This document shows, one piece after another, positions 8,119-17,145 of a stretch of DNA of 64,000 nucleotides. This DNA comes from Sphingomonas echinoides ATCC 14820 (GTDB lineage: Bacteria > Pseudomonadota > Alphaproteobacteria > Sphingomonadales > Sphingomonadaceae): positions 1,565,792-1,629,791 of the forward strand of contig NZ_JH584235.1 of NCBI RefSeq assembly GCF_000241465.1, written 5' to 3'. Positions within the stretch are counted from its first letter, which is position 1; each line of letters begins with the position of its first letter. The notes below the pieces were generated by a model. It was not told the origin of the DNA, searched no databases, and was given only the letters and a program-made list of their open reading frames with translations. The position numbers and the translations under genes are program-made.

Positions 8119-8280
8119 GCAAGCACCGATGCGGCTTACGTAGATGCCTTCATCGCCGCCGGCTTCACCAAGCGCGATGTGCTGGACGTCGCCACCAAGG
8201 TGATGAGCAACGACACCAACCCCATCGTCCATAGGATCAGCTCGGTACCCTTGATGCGCGACTGGTCGATGTGGAGATAG
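8119..8280 (+). pseudogene. Remnant: C-terminal part of an AhpD/carboxymuconolactone decarboxylase-like protein
   Basis: A 53-codon stretch between stops reads AYVDAFIAAGFTKRDVLDV and then KVMSNDTNPIVHR. This matches the AhpD-like pattern of an FxxAGFTxxQVLEV helix followed by SNYTNHIA in peroxidase-related proteins. The catalytic CxxC half is absent, and the conserved N-H of the tail reads N-P here. It overlaps the opposing Old Yellow Enzyme remnant. Confidence 0.45.
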
Positions 8281-8401
8281 GCGACGCCCGGCGCGTCGAG
8301 CTGGCGCGCGGCATAGTCAAAGGTCGCTTGCGAATCGCTGTCCCGCATCGAGAGCGGTAAGTGGCGCTGGGCGAGAGCCGCACACCGACCCGGTCCGCGC
8401 C
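8244..8401 (-). pseudogene. Remnant: internal piece of an Old Yellow Enzyme (NADH:flavin oxidoreductase)
   Basis: On the minus strand, 8401-8357 reads GADRVGVRLSPSATY, and after a change of frame 8348-8244 reads SDSQATFDYAARQLDAPG and AYLHIDQSRIKG. These correspond to consecutive parts of the flavin barrel of OYE proteins (the RVGIRLSP motif, then the LAYLH strand). The frame change and the loss of both ends show a decayed gene. A second OYE fragment, covering the N-terminal part, lies at 15031-15345 on the opposite strand. Confidence 0.55.
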
Positions 8402-8477
8402 AAAAACATCAGTGGCCCCTAAGTGATCTCGAGCAGAAAACGCGCTCTGTTCTCAAACGGGCCACCATGTTGCTGTT

Positions 8478-11400
8478 TCAGCGGCCGAGCAGCACGCGCG
8501 CCTGGCCCGCAATCTGCGCCAGCATCGCGGCATTGGGGGCGGGAGCCATGCGCGCGCGATCGACCACCGCCTTGAACTGGCCGACGCGGCCGGCATTTTC
8601 GGCGAGCCACGTTTCAACCAGCGTCTGCGGGTCGGCACCGGGTGCCGCAGCGCCGCGCCCCAGAAATTCCAGCCGCAATTGCTGGAAGTCGCGCGCGAGG
8701 CCCGCGATCAGCAGGCGCTCCCACGGGTCGCTCGACGAAATACGCGCGGCATTGGCTTGCGCCCAGTCGAGCCCCAGCGCCTGGCCCAGTCGCGTGAAGG
8801 CGCGCGTCAGCACGGTCTCGTCGAGTCCGAGCCGCTCGCCGAGATCGGCCAAACCGACCGCGCCATCCAGCTCGAACAAGCGCACCACCTTTTGCACCAA
8901 TTTCTTTGGCGCACCGGCGGTTTCGAGGGTGGTGGCGATACGCGCGCTTTGCGCGCTCGCTTCCTCGAGCAGCAAGGCCTTGGTCTGCTTGTCGAGTTGC
9001 GCAATGCCTTTTTGAAGCCGCGCCAACGCCGCGCCCGGTCCGGTGCCGCTGCGCGTTACGCGCAGCAAATCGGCGATTTGCGAGCGCGTCGCCACCGCGA
9101 CTTCATCGAACAGCGCGATGCGCGCATTTTCGGGCATCGCTGCCGTCTCGATCTCGCGCCACAAAGCGGGCAGGTCGAACAGGCGCTCGGCGACGACGAA
9201 CATCGCGGCGATGTCGCTCATCGCAGCACCTTCTTCTTCGGCGAGTTCGAACGGATAGAGCACGCCCATGCGGTTGATGATGCGGTTGGCGAGCTTGGTC
9301 GCGACGATTTCGCCGCGCAGCCGGTGCTGGTCAATCGCTGCGCCGAACTTCTTGCGCATCGCGGGCGGGAAGGCGGCGTGGAGATCGGGCAGCAGATCGG
9401 GATCGAGCCCGAGCCCGGCCTTTTCGATCGCGGCCTGCAGCGCGAGCTTCGCGGTCGCCAGCAGCACTGCCAGTTCGGGCCGGGTCAGCCCACGACCCTC
9501 GGCGGCACGGCGCAGCAAATCGTCATTGCCCGCCAGCCCCTCGACCGCGCGGTCGAGCGAACCGCCCGCCTCGAAGATCTCGATCAAGCGGACATAGCTC
9601 GGCACATCGCGCGCGCCGTCGCTCTCGGCGATCGACAGCGCCAGCGTTTGCAGGCGGTTATCCTCCAGCACGAGATGCGCGACATCGTCGGTCATCCCGG
9701 CGAGGAAGGTGTTGCGCTTGTCATAGCCGAGGCGGCCCTCGATCATCTCGCGGTTGAGCGCGATCTTGATGTTGACCTCATTATCCGAGCAATCGACGCC
9801 AGCCGAATTGTCGATGAAGTCGGTATTGATGCGCCCGCCGCGCGCCGAAAAGGCGATACGCGCGGCCTGGGTGACGCCAAGATTCGCGCCTTCGCCGATC
9901 GCGGTGGCGCGTAGATCCTCGGCATCGACGCGCAGCCGATCGTTGGCGGGGTCGCCGACCGCGATGTTGTTCTCGGCGCGCGCCTTCACATAGGTGCCGA
10001 TGCCGCCGAACCAGATCAGGTCGACCGGGGCCTTGAGGATGGCCGAAATCAGCGTGCCCGGCTCCATCTCGCTCTCCTCCAGCCCGAGCGCGGCGCGGAT
10101 CTGCTTCGAGAGTTTGATGACCTTGTCGGTGCGCGGGAATACCCCGCCGCCCTTGGAGATGAGCGAGGCGTCGTAATCCGCCCAGCTTGAACGGGGCAGG
10201 GCAAACATGCGCGCACGCTCGGCCCAGCTGGCGGCGGGATCGGGATCGGGGTCGAGGAAGATGTGGCGGTGGTCGAACGCCGCGACGATCTTCAGCGTTT
10301 TGCTGAGCAACATGCCGTTGCCGAACACGTCGCCCGACATGTCGCCACAGCCGACGACGCGGATCGGTTGTGTTTGCACGTCCACGCCGCGCTCGGCGAA
10401 GTGGCGCTGGACGCTGACCCACGCGCCCTTGGCGGTGATGCCCATCGCCTTATGGTCATAGCCAACCGAGCCGCCGCTGGCGAAGGCGTCGCCCAGCCAG
10501 AATTTATGCTCGAGCGCGATCGCGTTGGCGACGTCGGAGAAGGTCGCGGTGCCCTTGTCGGCGGCCACGACGAAATAGGGGTCATCGCCGTCATGGATGA
10601 CGACATCGGCCGGATGCATCACCGCACCCTCGACGATATTGTCGGTGATCGACAGCAGGGCGCGGATGAACGCGCGGTAGCTTTCGGTGCCCTCCGCCAG
10701 CCACGCATCGCGATTGGAGGCGGGCGGCAATTGCTTGGGGTAAAAGCCGCCCTTGGCACCGGTCGGCACGATCACCGCATTCTTGACGCGCTGCGCCTTC
10801 ATCAGGCCCAGGATTTCGGTGCGGAAGTCGTCGCGCCGGTCGGACCAGCGCAAGCCGCCGCGTGCGACTGGCCCCGCGCGCAAGTGGATGCCCTCGATTC
10901 GCGGCGAATAGACCCAGATTTCGCGCCATGGCACGGGCGCGGGCAGGCCGGGGACGAGATGGCTGTCGAGCTTGAACGCCAGCGCCGCCTGGCCAGCGGG
11001 GGCAAAGGCGTTGGTGCGCAGCGTGGCGGCGATGACGCTGCGCAGCGAGCGCAGGATGCGGTCGTCGTCAATCGCGGAGACGGTGTCGAGCCCGGCATCG
11101 ATCGCCGCGTCGGCGGCAGCGATCCGACCGAAGCGCTGCGATGCGGCGTCCTCCCGCCCGCGTTCGACCTGAGCCTGTCGAAGGGCCTTGCCGCGCGCAG
11201 GTGCTTCGCCACGCTCAACACCACCGGGGAGGGCACCCGCCGGGTCATGCGCGGCGGTGAACCGCTCGATCAACGCAGCGGCAACTTTAGGCGCGCGGCG
11301 CAGCGCATCGACCACCGTGACCAGACCATAAGTGAGGCCAGCCTGACGCAGATAGCGGAACCAGGCGCGAAACAGCACCACCGATGCCGGTGCCATGCCA

Positions 11401-13181
11401 GCATCGACGATCAGGCGGTTGAACGCGTCGTTCTCAGCCTTGCCCTCCAGCACGGCCTGGATCGCATTCTCCAGCACACTGGTATCGGCGGACAAGCGCA
11501 CGCCTGCCGCCTCGACCAGAAATTCATGGACGAAGCCCTGTTCGTCGCCGATCAGCGCGGTCGGCAATTCCTCAATCACGCGGAAGCCGAAATTCTCCAG
11601 CACCGGCACCGCGTCCGACAAGGCCAGCGCGCCGCCCAGGCGATAGATTTTCAGCCGGGCGGCCCCGTGTTCGTCGCGATACATCCGCACCGAGCGATCC
11701 GCCGGGGTTTCCAGTCGCGCCAGCCGCACAATGTCGCGCGCCGCTTCCTCGGCGGTGTTGGCACCGCGATAGCCAGAGGGGAAACTGGCGGCATGTTTCA
11801 GCGCAAGCCGCGCGGCGCGCGCCGCATCAGTCTGCTCGACCAGCGCCGCCTCAACTGCGGGCACCCAGCCGCGCACCATCCGCGCGATCCGCGTGTCGAG
11901 CGCGTCGGTATCGGGCAGCACGCCGCCATCGCGCAGGTCCAGCGTGAAGCGAATCAGCGCGATCGTGTCATCGACTTCGATCGACCAATTGAGCACGCTC
12001 GCATTGGCCGCATCGGCCAGCATCTCGCCAATGGCGGTGCGGCGGGCGGTGGTCAAATCGTCGCGCGGCAGCCACACGAAGGCGAACAGATGCCGCCCGA
12101 GCACGCTGCGCACCAGTCGCAGCTTGGGCCGGGGGCGATCGGCCAGCGACATCGCGGTCAGCGCGACATCCTCGAGCGATTCGGGCGTGAAGGCGATGAC
12201 CAGATCATGCGGCAGCCCGGCCAGGGCATGCGTCAGCGCCTTGCCGGTATGGCCCTTGGGATCGAAGCCGAATTTCGCCTCGAGCGCGGCGAGGCGTTCG
12301 CGCAGGACGGGCACATCCTGCGGGGCCGCGTTCAGCGCGCTGCTGGTCCACAACCCGGCATGGATGGACAGACCCGTGACCGTACCCTTGTCCCGCACCG
12401 GCACCACCGCGAGATCGAGTGGGACATGGCGGTGCACGCTCGAAATCAAATTAGATTTCAGCAACAAGGGCGCTTGGCCGCCTTTGGCGAACCATTCCAT
12501 CGCAAGCGCGCGCGAGGCTTCGGCGAGGATCGGCACGGGGCTGGGGTTGCGGGCAATCCCCAGCGCGGTTTCATTCCCGCCGACCCACCATTCATGCCCC
12601 AGCAGCGTGAACTTCTGGTCGAGCAGCCAGAACAGCAAGGCGGCCCCTTCTCCGGCGGGCAGGGTCGCGATGTCCGCCGCCATCGCGTCCTGCAGCGCCT
12701 GCCAGTCCCCCACGGCGGCACGCACATCCGCCAGATTGCGCTCCAGCGCGGCAACGAGATCGCGCCGTTCGCGCGCATCGGCGCGTTCCAGCTCGATATA
12801 GATCATCGATTCGGGCGAGCCCGTATCGTCGACGCTCACCAGCGCCCCGTCCGAATCGCGGCTTACGCACACTACCGGGTGGATGATGCGATCGATCGCA
12901 ATATCGTGGCTACCGATCGTCGCGGCAATCGAATCGACCAGAAAGGGCATGTCGTCATTGACGATCGCCAGCCGCATCCGCCGACGCGGGTCGGTGCCGG
13001 GCAGCGGCTCGAGCGCGATATTGGGGATACCGGTCGCGCGCCGCTCGGCGGTGGCGGCGACAAAGGCCGCGGCATCCGCGCGCTCGGTCTTGCCGAACCC
13101 CTGCAATTCGCCCGGAAGCGCACCTTTGGTCAACCGGACGGCCAATGCATCCGACAGCGATTTCAGCGTGGTTTTTGCCAT
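8478..13181 (-). CDS. NAD-specific glutamate dehydrogenase, large (about 180 kDa) type
   Basis: A 1567-residue enzyme of the large bacterial NAD-GDH family (called gdhZ or gdhB in other species). It oxidatively deaminates glutamate to 2-oxoglutarate and ammonia. Visible are the long N-terminal ACT-like regulatory region, then the catalytic block with ARGGLRWSDRRDDFRTEILG, the substrate Lys region GLMKAQRVKNAVIVPTGAKG and NAD-binding VVGCGDMSGDVFGNGML, then a helical C-terminal domain. ATG at 13181 is preferred over 13235. Residues around ALPGGVERGEAPARGKALRQ (DNA 11161-11237) do not look like the family and coincide with a dispersed repeat, read through in frame. The gene is single and ends before the decayed region at 8.1-8.4 kb. 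Confidence 0.95.
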   Translation of the reverse strand: MAKTTLKSLSDALAVRLTKGALPGELQGFGKTERADAAAFVAATAERRATGIPNIALEPLPGTDPRRRMRLAIVNDDMPFLVDSIAATIGSHDIAIDRIIHPVVCVSRDSDGALVSVDDTGSPESMIYIELERADARERRDLVAALERNLADVRAAVGDWQALQDAMAADIATLPAGEGAALLFWLLDQKFTLLGHEWWVGGNETALGIARNPSPVPILAEASRALAMEWFAKGGQAPLLLKSNLISSVHRHVPLDLAVVPVRDKGTVTGLSIHAGLWTSSALNAAPQDVPVLRERLAALEAKFGFDPKGHTGKALTHALAGLPHDLVIAFTPESLEDVALTAMSLADRPRPKLRLVRSVLGRHLFAFVWLPRDDLTTARRTAIGEMLADAANASVLNWSIEVDDTIALIRFTLDLRDGGVLPDTDALDTRIARMVRGWVPAVEAALVEQTDAARAARLALKHAASFPSGYRGANTAEEAARDIVRLARLETPADRSVRMYRDEHGAARLKIYRLGGALALSDAVPVLENFGFRVIEELPTALIGDEQGFVHEFLVEAAGVRLSADTSVLENAIQAVLEGKAENDAFNRLIVDAGMAPASVVLFRAWFRYLRQAGLTYGLVTVVDALRRAPKVAAALIERFTAAHDPAGALPGGVERGEAPARGKALRQAQVERGREDAASQRFGRIAAADAAIDAGLDTVSAIDDDRILRSLRSVIAATLRTNAFAPAGQAALAFKLDSHLVPGLPAPVPWREIWVYSPRIEGIHLRAGPVARGGLRWSDRRDDFRTEILGLMKAQRVKNAVIVPTGAKGGFYPKQLPPASNRDAWLAEGTESYRAFIRALLSITDNIVEGAVMHPADVVIHDGDDPYFVVAADKGTATFSDVANAIALEHKFWLGDAFASGGSVGYDHKAMGITAKGAWVSVQRHFAERGVDVQTQPIRVVGCGDMSGDVFGNGMLLSKTLKIVAAFDHRHIFLDPDPDPAASWAERARMFALPRSSWADYDASLISKGGGVFPRTDKVIKLSKQIRAALGLEESEMEPGTLISAILKAPVDLIWFGGIGTYVKARAENNIAVGDPANDRLRVDAEDLRATAIGEGANLGVTQAARIAFSARGGRINTDFIDNSAGVDCSDNEVNIKIALNREMIEGRLGYDKRNTFLAGMTDDVAHLVLEDNRLQTLALSIAESDGARDVPSYVRLIEIFEAGGSLDRAVEGLAGNDDLLRRAAEGRGLTRPELAVLLATAKLALQAAIEKAGLGLDPDLLPDLHAAFPPAMRKKFGAAIDQHRLRGEIVATKLANRIINRMGVLYPFELAEEEGAAMSDIAAMFVVAERLFDLPALWREIETAAMPENARIALFDEVAVATRSQIADLLRVTRSGTGPGAALARLQKGIAQLDKQTKALLLEEASAQSARIATTLETAGAPKKLVQKVVRLFELDGAVGLADLGERLGLDETVLTRAFTRLGQALGLDWAQANAARISSSDPWERLLIAGLARDFQQLRLEFLGRGAAAPGADPQTLVETWLAENAGRVGQFKAVVDRARMAPAPNAAMLAQIAGQARVLLGR
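11161..11237. repeat. Dispersed repeat inserted in frame in the glutamate dehydrogenase gene
   Basis: This stretch contains CCTGAGCCTGTCGAAGGGC and CTTCGCCACGCTCAACA. These are of the (C)CTTCGACAGGCTCAGG type, which I recall as an abundant intergenic repeat in sphingomonads (recollection, not checked). Here it lies inside a coding sequence without breaking the frame. It adds roughly 25-30 residues rich in Arg, Gly and Ala between RFTAAHDPAG and the conserved AAIDAGLDTVSAIDDDRILR. Exact ends need a genome comparison. Confidence 0.55.
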
Positions 13182-13267
13182 AGCCGCCCTATGCGCCGGT
13201 CGCGTGACGACCTCAAGACTTGTGGCAGCGCACAAAATTCAGGCCGTCGCGCGGCCGCGATGGCGGA

Positions 13268-14551
13268 TCACACCATCCTGCGCATCGCGCGTTCGGTCAA
13301 CGCGGCATCGTCGCCGATTTCAGCGACGATATCGAACATACCGCCGTCGCTCGCGCGGGCGAGCAGCAGGACATAATCCCCCGGTGCGACGCTGCTTTCG
13401 ATCGCCACGCTGGCGAGCGTCGGGCGATTGGCCAGCGCGGCCGCACGATCGACACGCGCCTTCGGATTCGGGGTGCGGGCGGCACGCTCGGCCTTCACCA
13501 CGCCCTTGATGCCGCCCTCGAACGAATCGAGGAACTCGCCCAGGGCCCCACGAGCGACGCCCATGCGGCGGGCGTGGGCAAGAACGGCCGCATATTCGGT
13601 CAGGCGGGTTTTGTCGTAATCGGCACCGAAGATGAGTTTGACGATGGGTGTCATCGGCGCGCGCAACTGTACGGCGATCCCTGCCGATGCCAGCAGCGTC
13701 TCATAACCGACCGGATCGGCATCCGCCGCTGCGGCAAATTCGTGGGCGCGGCTGAGCACGCGGTACAGCGTCGCGCTGTGGCGCGTGTCGGCGGCGCGGA
13801 GCGCGGCGGCGGTCTGCTGTGCGAGCATCAGTTGGTCGCTCAGCGTGGCACCGGCGGCCGTCGGGCTTTCGGGGTCGAGCGGGGCCTCTTCGTCGATCCC
13901 TGCACTCGGGCCGTCCGCCCATACTGGCGCGGTCGCGGCCGCTTTGGGGGCCGTGGCGACGGCGGCTGTGATCTCGGCCTGGAGCTTGGCTTGCGTTTCC
14001 GCGTCGACCAGCTCCTTCCAATTGATGACGCCGTAGATGAAGTCGATCGAATCCTCGTCTGAGGAAAATGGCATCAGGATGCCGCGATACATGGTGTTGA
14101 ACCCGCGCGTGCTGACAAATTCCGCCTCAAACCCGATCGGCGCGCGATTCGCGATGATTTGCAGATAATGGTCGGTCAGCCGCGACAAGAGCGAGCGACT
14201 CGGTACGTGCGCGATGTGGGTGACGGACGAATCCAGCGCGCATTCCTCGCGCAGCGCCTTGCCGAGAAAGGCGATGGCGGGATTTTCGATCCCGGCGGAG
14301 AAATCGAGCAGCACGCTGTGCGGGCCGAAATCGGTGATATTGGCGGGATCGAGATCCTCGATCGAGGGATAAGCGCGCCCGCCAAGCAGTGAAACCCAAT
14401 AGTTATAGGCACGAACGTGCATCCGCCGTTCGTCGGTGCCGACGTCTATCTGGGTATCGGCGACGCCAGTATCGGCGTCGTGGTCGGCGCGACCGCTGTC
14501 GATCTCATCCGTGCCGAGCCGATCTTCCTCGAAACCGCGAACACTATCCAT
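13268..14551 (-). CDS. PAS_5-domain protein of unknown function
   Basis: A 427-residue cytosolic protein. Residues about 48-175 form a PAS_5-type domain (NYWVSLLGGRAYPSIEDLDP, then ITDFGPHSVLLDF), a sensor-like fold widespread in alphaproteobacteria. The rest has an Ala-rich linker and a C-terminal region (VAIESSVAPGDYVLLLARA) that recalls PilZ-like beta strands, though the binding Arg motif is not clear. A later ATG at codon 45 (MHVRAYNYW) is a possible start. It follows the same direction as the glutamate dehydrogenase gene, 86 bp ahead of it. No enzymatic motif is visible. Confidence 0.75.
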   Translation of the reverse strand: MDSVRGFEEDRLGTDEIDSGRADHDADTGVADTQIDVGTDERRMHVRAYNYWVSLLGGRAYPSIEDLDPANITDFGPHSVLLDFSAGIENPAIAFLGKALREECALDSSVTHIAHVPSRSLLSRLTDHYLQIIANRAPIGFEAEFVSTRGFNTMYRGILMPFSSDEDSIDFIYGVINWKELVDAETQAKLQAEITAAVATAPKAAATAPVWADGPSAGIDEEAPLDPESPTAAGATLSDQLMLAQQTAAALRAADTRHSATLYRVLSRAHEFAAAADADPVGYETLLASAGIAVQLRAPMTPIVKLIFGADYDKTRLTEYAAVLAHARRMGVARGALGEFLDSFEGGIKGVVKAERAARTPNPKARVDRAAALANRPTLASVAIESSVAPGDYVLLLARASDGGMFDIVAEIGDDAALTERAMRRMV

Positions 14552-14754
14552 TGCGCAAACGCCTCACCTGGCGCGACCCGACCCGACATGGGCGAGCGTC
14601 ACCGGCACGCCTTGTGCGCCGTGCGTGGTAAACGTCGGGTAAAGGGCATGCGTTTTCGGAGAATGCGCGATGCCCCCGCATCGCAACGCTTGTCAGCCCG
14701 CGAACGACCTGATAAGCGCCCGCCCTCGCCTTGGTTCGCAGGAACCAACGCCAT

Positions 14755-14830
14755 GCCGCTTTAGCTCAGTTGGTAGAGCATCGCATTCGTAATGCGGGGG
14801 TCACAGGTTCGAGTCCTGTAAGCGGCACCA
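14755..14830 (+). tRNA. tRNA-Thr (anticodon CGT)
   Basis: A complete 76-nt cloverleaf: acceptor GCCGCTT paired with AAGCGGC, D-loop AGCTCAGTTGGTAGAGC, anticodon loop TTCGTAA (CGT, reads ACG), T-loop GGTTCGAGTCC, discriminator A and an encoded CCA. A 7-bp hairpin (TTGGTTC-GCAG-GAACCAA) sits at 14731-14748 just upstream, and a weak T-rich hairpin (ACATTT with AAATGT) follows at 14832-14849 and may end the transcript. Confidence 0.97.
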
Positions 14831-14877
14831 TACATTTTTTTGTAAATGTCGGATTTTGTGTCCCGCCGTGGTGTTGG

Positions 14878-14928
14878 CTTCACCGCCTTAAGCTTGAACT
14901 CCCCGCCGACCTTCCGTCGTTGCATCAT
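14878..14928 (-). pseudogene. Possible IS3-type transposase OrfA remnant
   Basis: Seventeen codons on the minus strand read MMQRRKVGGEFKLKAVK, close to the N-terminus of IS3-family OrfA proteins (pattern RR-K-F-x-x-EFK-x-x-AV). Nothing else of an IS element is recognisable and the frame continues into unrelated sequence. It sits between tRNA-Thr and an Old Yellow Enzyme fragment. This is a weak call. Confidence 0.3.
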
Positions 14929-15030
14929 CACCCTCCGGCTCCAAAAACACCTTATCTCGGTGTCCACGAAACCGGGTGCAGTTGGCGGGCTCTCGCTCGG
15001 GCAGCGCGCTGTAATATACCGCTGACTTGA

Positions 15031-15345
15031 ATGCGCTCTGATCCCGGTTATATCCCCAATGCCCTAACGCGCGAATATCATAAGCCAGCGCGCGCATCAG
15101 GATGTGGCCTGATGATTTCGGAAGCCACGCTGGTCTTACGGCAGGATTATGGCTATGCCGACGCGCCGGGCATCTCCGACGACACCAAGATCGCCGGATG
15201 GCAGGCGGTCACCGATGCCGTCCGTGCCCGGGGTGGTCAGATCGTGATGCAACTGTCGCATCTCGGCCGTCAGTCGCACCCTGATATCCAACCCAACAGC
15301 TATCTGCCCGATCAATTCCTGCAGGATGACCCAACCAGCGCAGCG
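15031..15345 (+). pseudogene. Remnant: N-terminal part of an Old Yellow Enzyme (NADH:flavin oxidoreductase)
   Basis: About 105 codons read YIPNALTREYHKPARASG, CGLMISEATLVL, then IAGWQAVTDAVRARGGQIVM and QLSHLGRQSHPDIQPNSYLP. These match the N-terminal third of OYE proteins, including the ISEAT strand, the QL-H-x-GR motif and SHPDLQP. The first strand and the flavin-binding start are missing, and the match ends just before the convergent PepSY gene. A different, later part of an OYE lies at 8244-8401 on the other strand. Confidence 0.6.
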
Positions 15346-15372
15346 ACGATCTCTTCCCCCCACCGGGAAAGA

Positions 15373-16461
15373 TCAGGCCCGCGCGCGCTGCCGCGCCTTC
15401 AACTGCGCCCGCCATCCCCGCGCGCGCCACCACATGATGATCCCCGTCACCGCCAGAATTGCCGGTAGCAGGCCGCCCAGGAAGATCACGATCTGCCACA
15501 GCAGCCCCATCTGGGTGCCGTCGTGGATGCGGCGCATCGTGCGCGCGAGCGGTTCGGGTGCCGCGCGCGCAATTTCGGCCACGCCATCGGCATCATGGAC
15601 CACAACACCCGTGGCGTCGGCCACGAACGCGACCTTCCACATCGGTTTCTGATCGGTCGGCCAGTCGATTTTTGCGACCGCACCCGCATGCGCGGCGCGC
15701 GCGCTGCGGAGTACGGCATCGAGCGCTTGCTGCGGCTGCGCGAGCGGCACCGGTCGTCCTCCCTTAGGCCCCGTCCGCATGGCATTGGGGCCACCGCCAA
15801 AGACTTGCGGGAAGGCAATCCACGCCCCCGTCAGCGACAGTACGAACAGCGGCAGCGCGATCCAGAAGCCGAGCAAATGGTGCAGATTGGTGTCGGTGTT
15901 CCGATGCCGCCGCCAGCGCAAACCGCGCACCCAGCGCCCGACCGTCGGCCACCATAACCACAGCCCCGATACGCACGACAGCAGCATCGCAACACCGATC
16001 CAGCCGACGATCTGCCGCCCGACGCCCGGAATCAGCAGCGATCCGTGGATCATGTGCAGGGTGCGGATCAGGCCCCCGCTGTTATTGGCGACATCGAGCA
16101 CATGCGCGCTCGCCGGATCGATCCAGACCGTGATCCGCGCCGGCGGCCCTTGCACCCCTTGCCGGCCGCTTGCCGGGCTGGCCGAGACGACCACGGGTTC
16201 GCCGGGCGCGTCCGGTAAGGTTAGCGAAGCGATCGCGTCACCGGGTTGAAGCACCACCCGCGCCGCAGCAATGTATGGCTGTGGGGCCAGCGTCCCATTG
16301 CCACTGGTCGCATAGCGTTGCGGATTCAGTGCATGGTCCAGTGCATCATCCCACACCAGTGCAGCCCCGGTGAGCGACAGCGGGAGGATCAGGATCGCCA
16401 GAATCAGGCCGATCCATTTATGCACCTGGAACCAGGCTTTACGCAGACCGATCTTGCTCAC
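15373..16461 (-). CDS. piuB: PepSY-associated TM-helix protein, iron-uptake operon (PiuB-like)
   Basis: A 362-residue inner-membrane protein with the PepSY_TM layout. The first helix follows RKAWFQVHKWIGLILAIL, a His-containing block HMIHGSLLIPGVGRQIVGW precedes the second, then helices at about 150-170, 195-215 and 320-345. Family members sit in siderophore operons and are thought to reduce or move iron at the inner membrane. It starts with GTG directly after the stop of the PKHD gene (TGAGTG), so it is the last gene of a Fur-controlled operon. The symbol is by gene order and family, not proven orthology. Confidence 0.82.
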   Translation of the reverse strand: MSKIGLRKAWFQVHKWIGLILAILILPLSLTGAALVWDDALDHALNPQRYATSGNGTLAPQPYIAAARVVLQPGDAIASLTLPDAPGEPVVVSASPASGRQGVQGPPARITVWIDPASAHVLDVANNSGGLIRTLHMIHGSLLIPGVGRQIVGWIGVAMLLSCVSGLWLWWPTVGRWVRGLRWRRHRNTDTNLHHLLGFWIALPLFVLSLTGAWIAFPQVFGGGPNAMRTGPKGGRPVPLAQPQQALDAVLRSARAAHAGAVAKIDWPTDQKPMWKVAFVADATGVVVHDADGVAEIARAAPEPLARTMRRIHDGTQMGLLWQIVIFLGGLLPAILAVTGIIMWWRARGWRAQLKARQRARA

Positions 16462-17145
16462 TCACACCTCCGCCCACTGGCGCAACAAATTATGGTAGAC
16501 GCCGGTCAGCCGGACGATTTCGCTATCCCCCTGCCCCAGCCGCGCGCCGACCGACTGGATCGCGGTGTCGAGATCGAGCAGCGTGGCGCGCGCTTCGGTG
16601 TTGCGGATCATCGACTGGATCCAGAAGAAGCTCGCCACGCGCACGCCGCGCGTCACCGGCGCGACATGGTGCAGGCTGGACGCGGGATAGAGCACCATCT
16701 GCCCGGCGGGCAGCTTCACGCGCTGCTCGCCAAACTGCATCTGGATAACGAGTTCGCCGCCGTCATAGCTATTGGGATCGGCGAGGAAGAGCGTCGCCGA
16801 CAAATCGCTGCGAATCCGAAAATCGCTGCCGCGCCGGATGCGGATCGCGGTGTCGACATGCGCGCCAAAGCCGTCGCCTTGCGCATAGCGGTTGAACAAT
16901 GGCGGAAACACCTTGAGCGGCAATGCGGCGGCCACGAACAAGGGCGAGGCAGCCAGCGCATCGAGCACCATCGCCCCGCCGCGCCGCGCCGCGTCCGAAT
17001 CCTCGGGCAATTGCGCATTGTGCTTGGCCAGTGCCGATTGGTTGCCAGACGTATCGTTGCCGTCGATCCACGGCGCGGCATCGATCAGTGCGCGCACGTC
17101 CGTAACTTGGGCAGCGGTTAACAGATCGGGAATGACGGTCAGCAT
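16462..17145 (-). CDS. piuC: PKHD-type Fe(II)/2-oxoglutarate dioxygenase (PiuC/YbiX)
   Basis: A 227-residue dioxygenase. The metal triad is visible as HVDTAIR (H-x-D) and the distal His in [20 protein letters not shown], where the last Arg binds 2-oxoglutarate. ATG at 17145 overlaps the end of the Sel1 gene by 7 nt and gives the usual YbiX length; a longer frame to 17214 would run deep into that gene. In E. coli (fiu-ybiX) and Pseudomonas (piuA/piuC) this gene accompanies a catecholate-siderophore receptor, exactly as here. Its hydroxylation substrate is unknown in any species I know of. Confidence 0.9.
   Translation of the reverse strand: MLTVIPDLLTAAQVTDVRALIDAAPWIDGNDTSGNQSALAKHNAQLPEDSDAARRGGAMVLDALAASPLFVAAALPLKVFPPLFNRYAQGDGFGAHVDTAIRIRRGSDFRIRSDLSATLFLADPNSYDGGELVIQMQFGEQRVKLPAGQMVLYPASSLHHVAPVTRGVRVASFFWIQSMIRNTEARATLLDLDTAIQSVGARLGQGDSEIVRLTGVYHNLLRQWAEV

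Noticed and set aside
10263..13376. A 1037-codon plus-strand frame opposite the glutamate dehydrogenase
   Set aside because: It is antisense to conserved enzyme motifs and rich in His, Arg and Gln, typical of shadow frames in high-GC DNA; no domain is visible.
14759..15100. CRISPR or tandem repeat array near tRNA-Thr
   Set aside because: No regularly spaced repeats; only the tRNA, a hairpin and gene remnants are seen.
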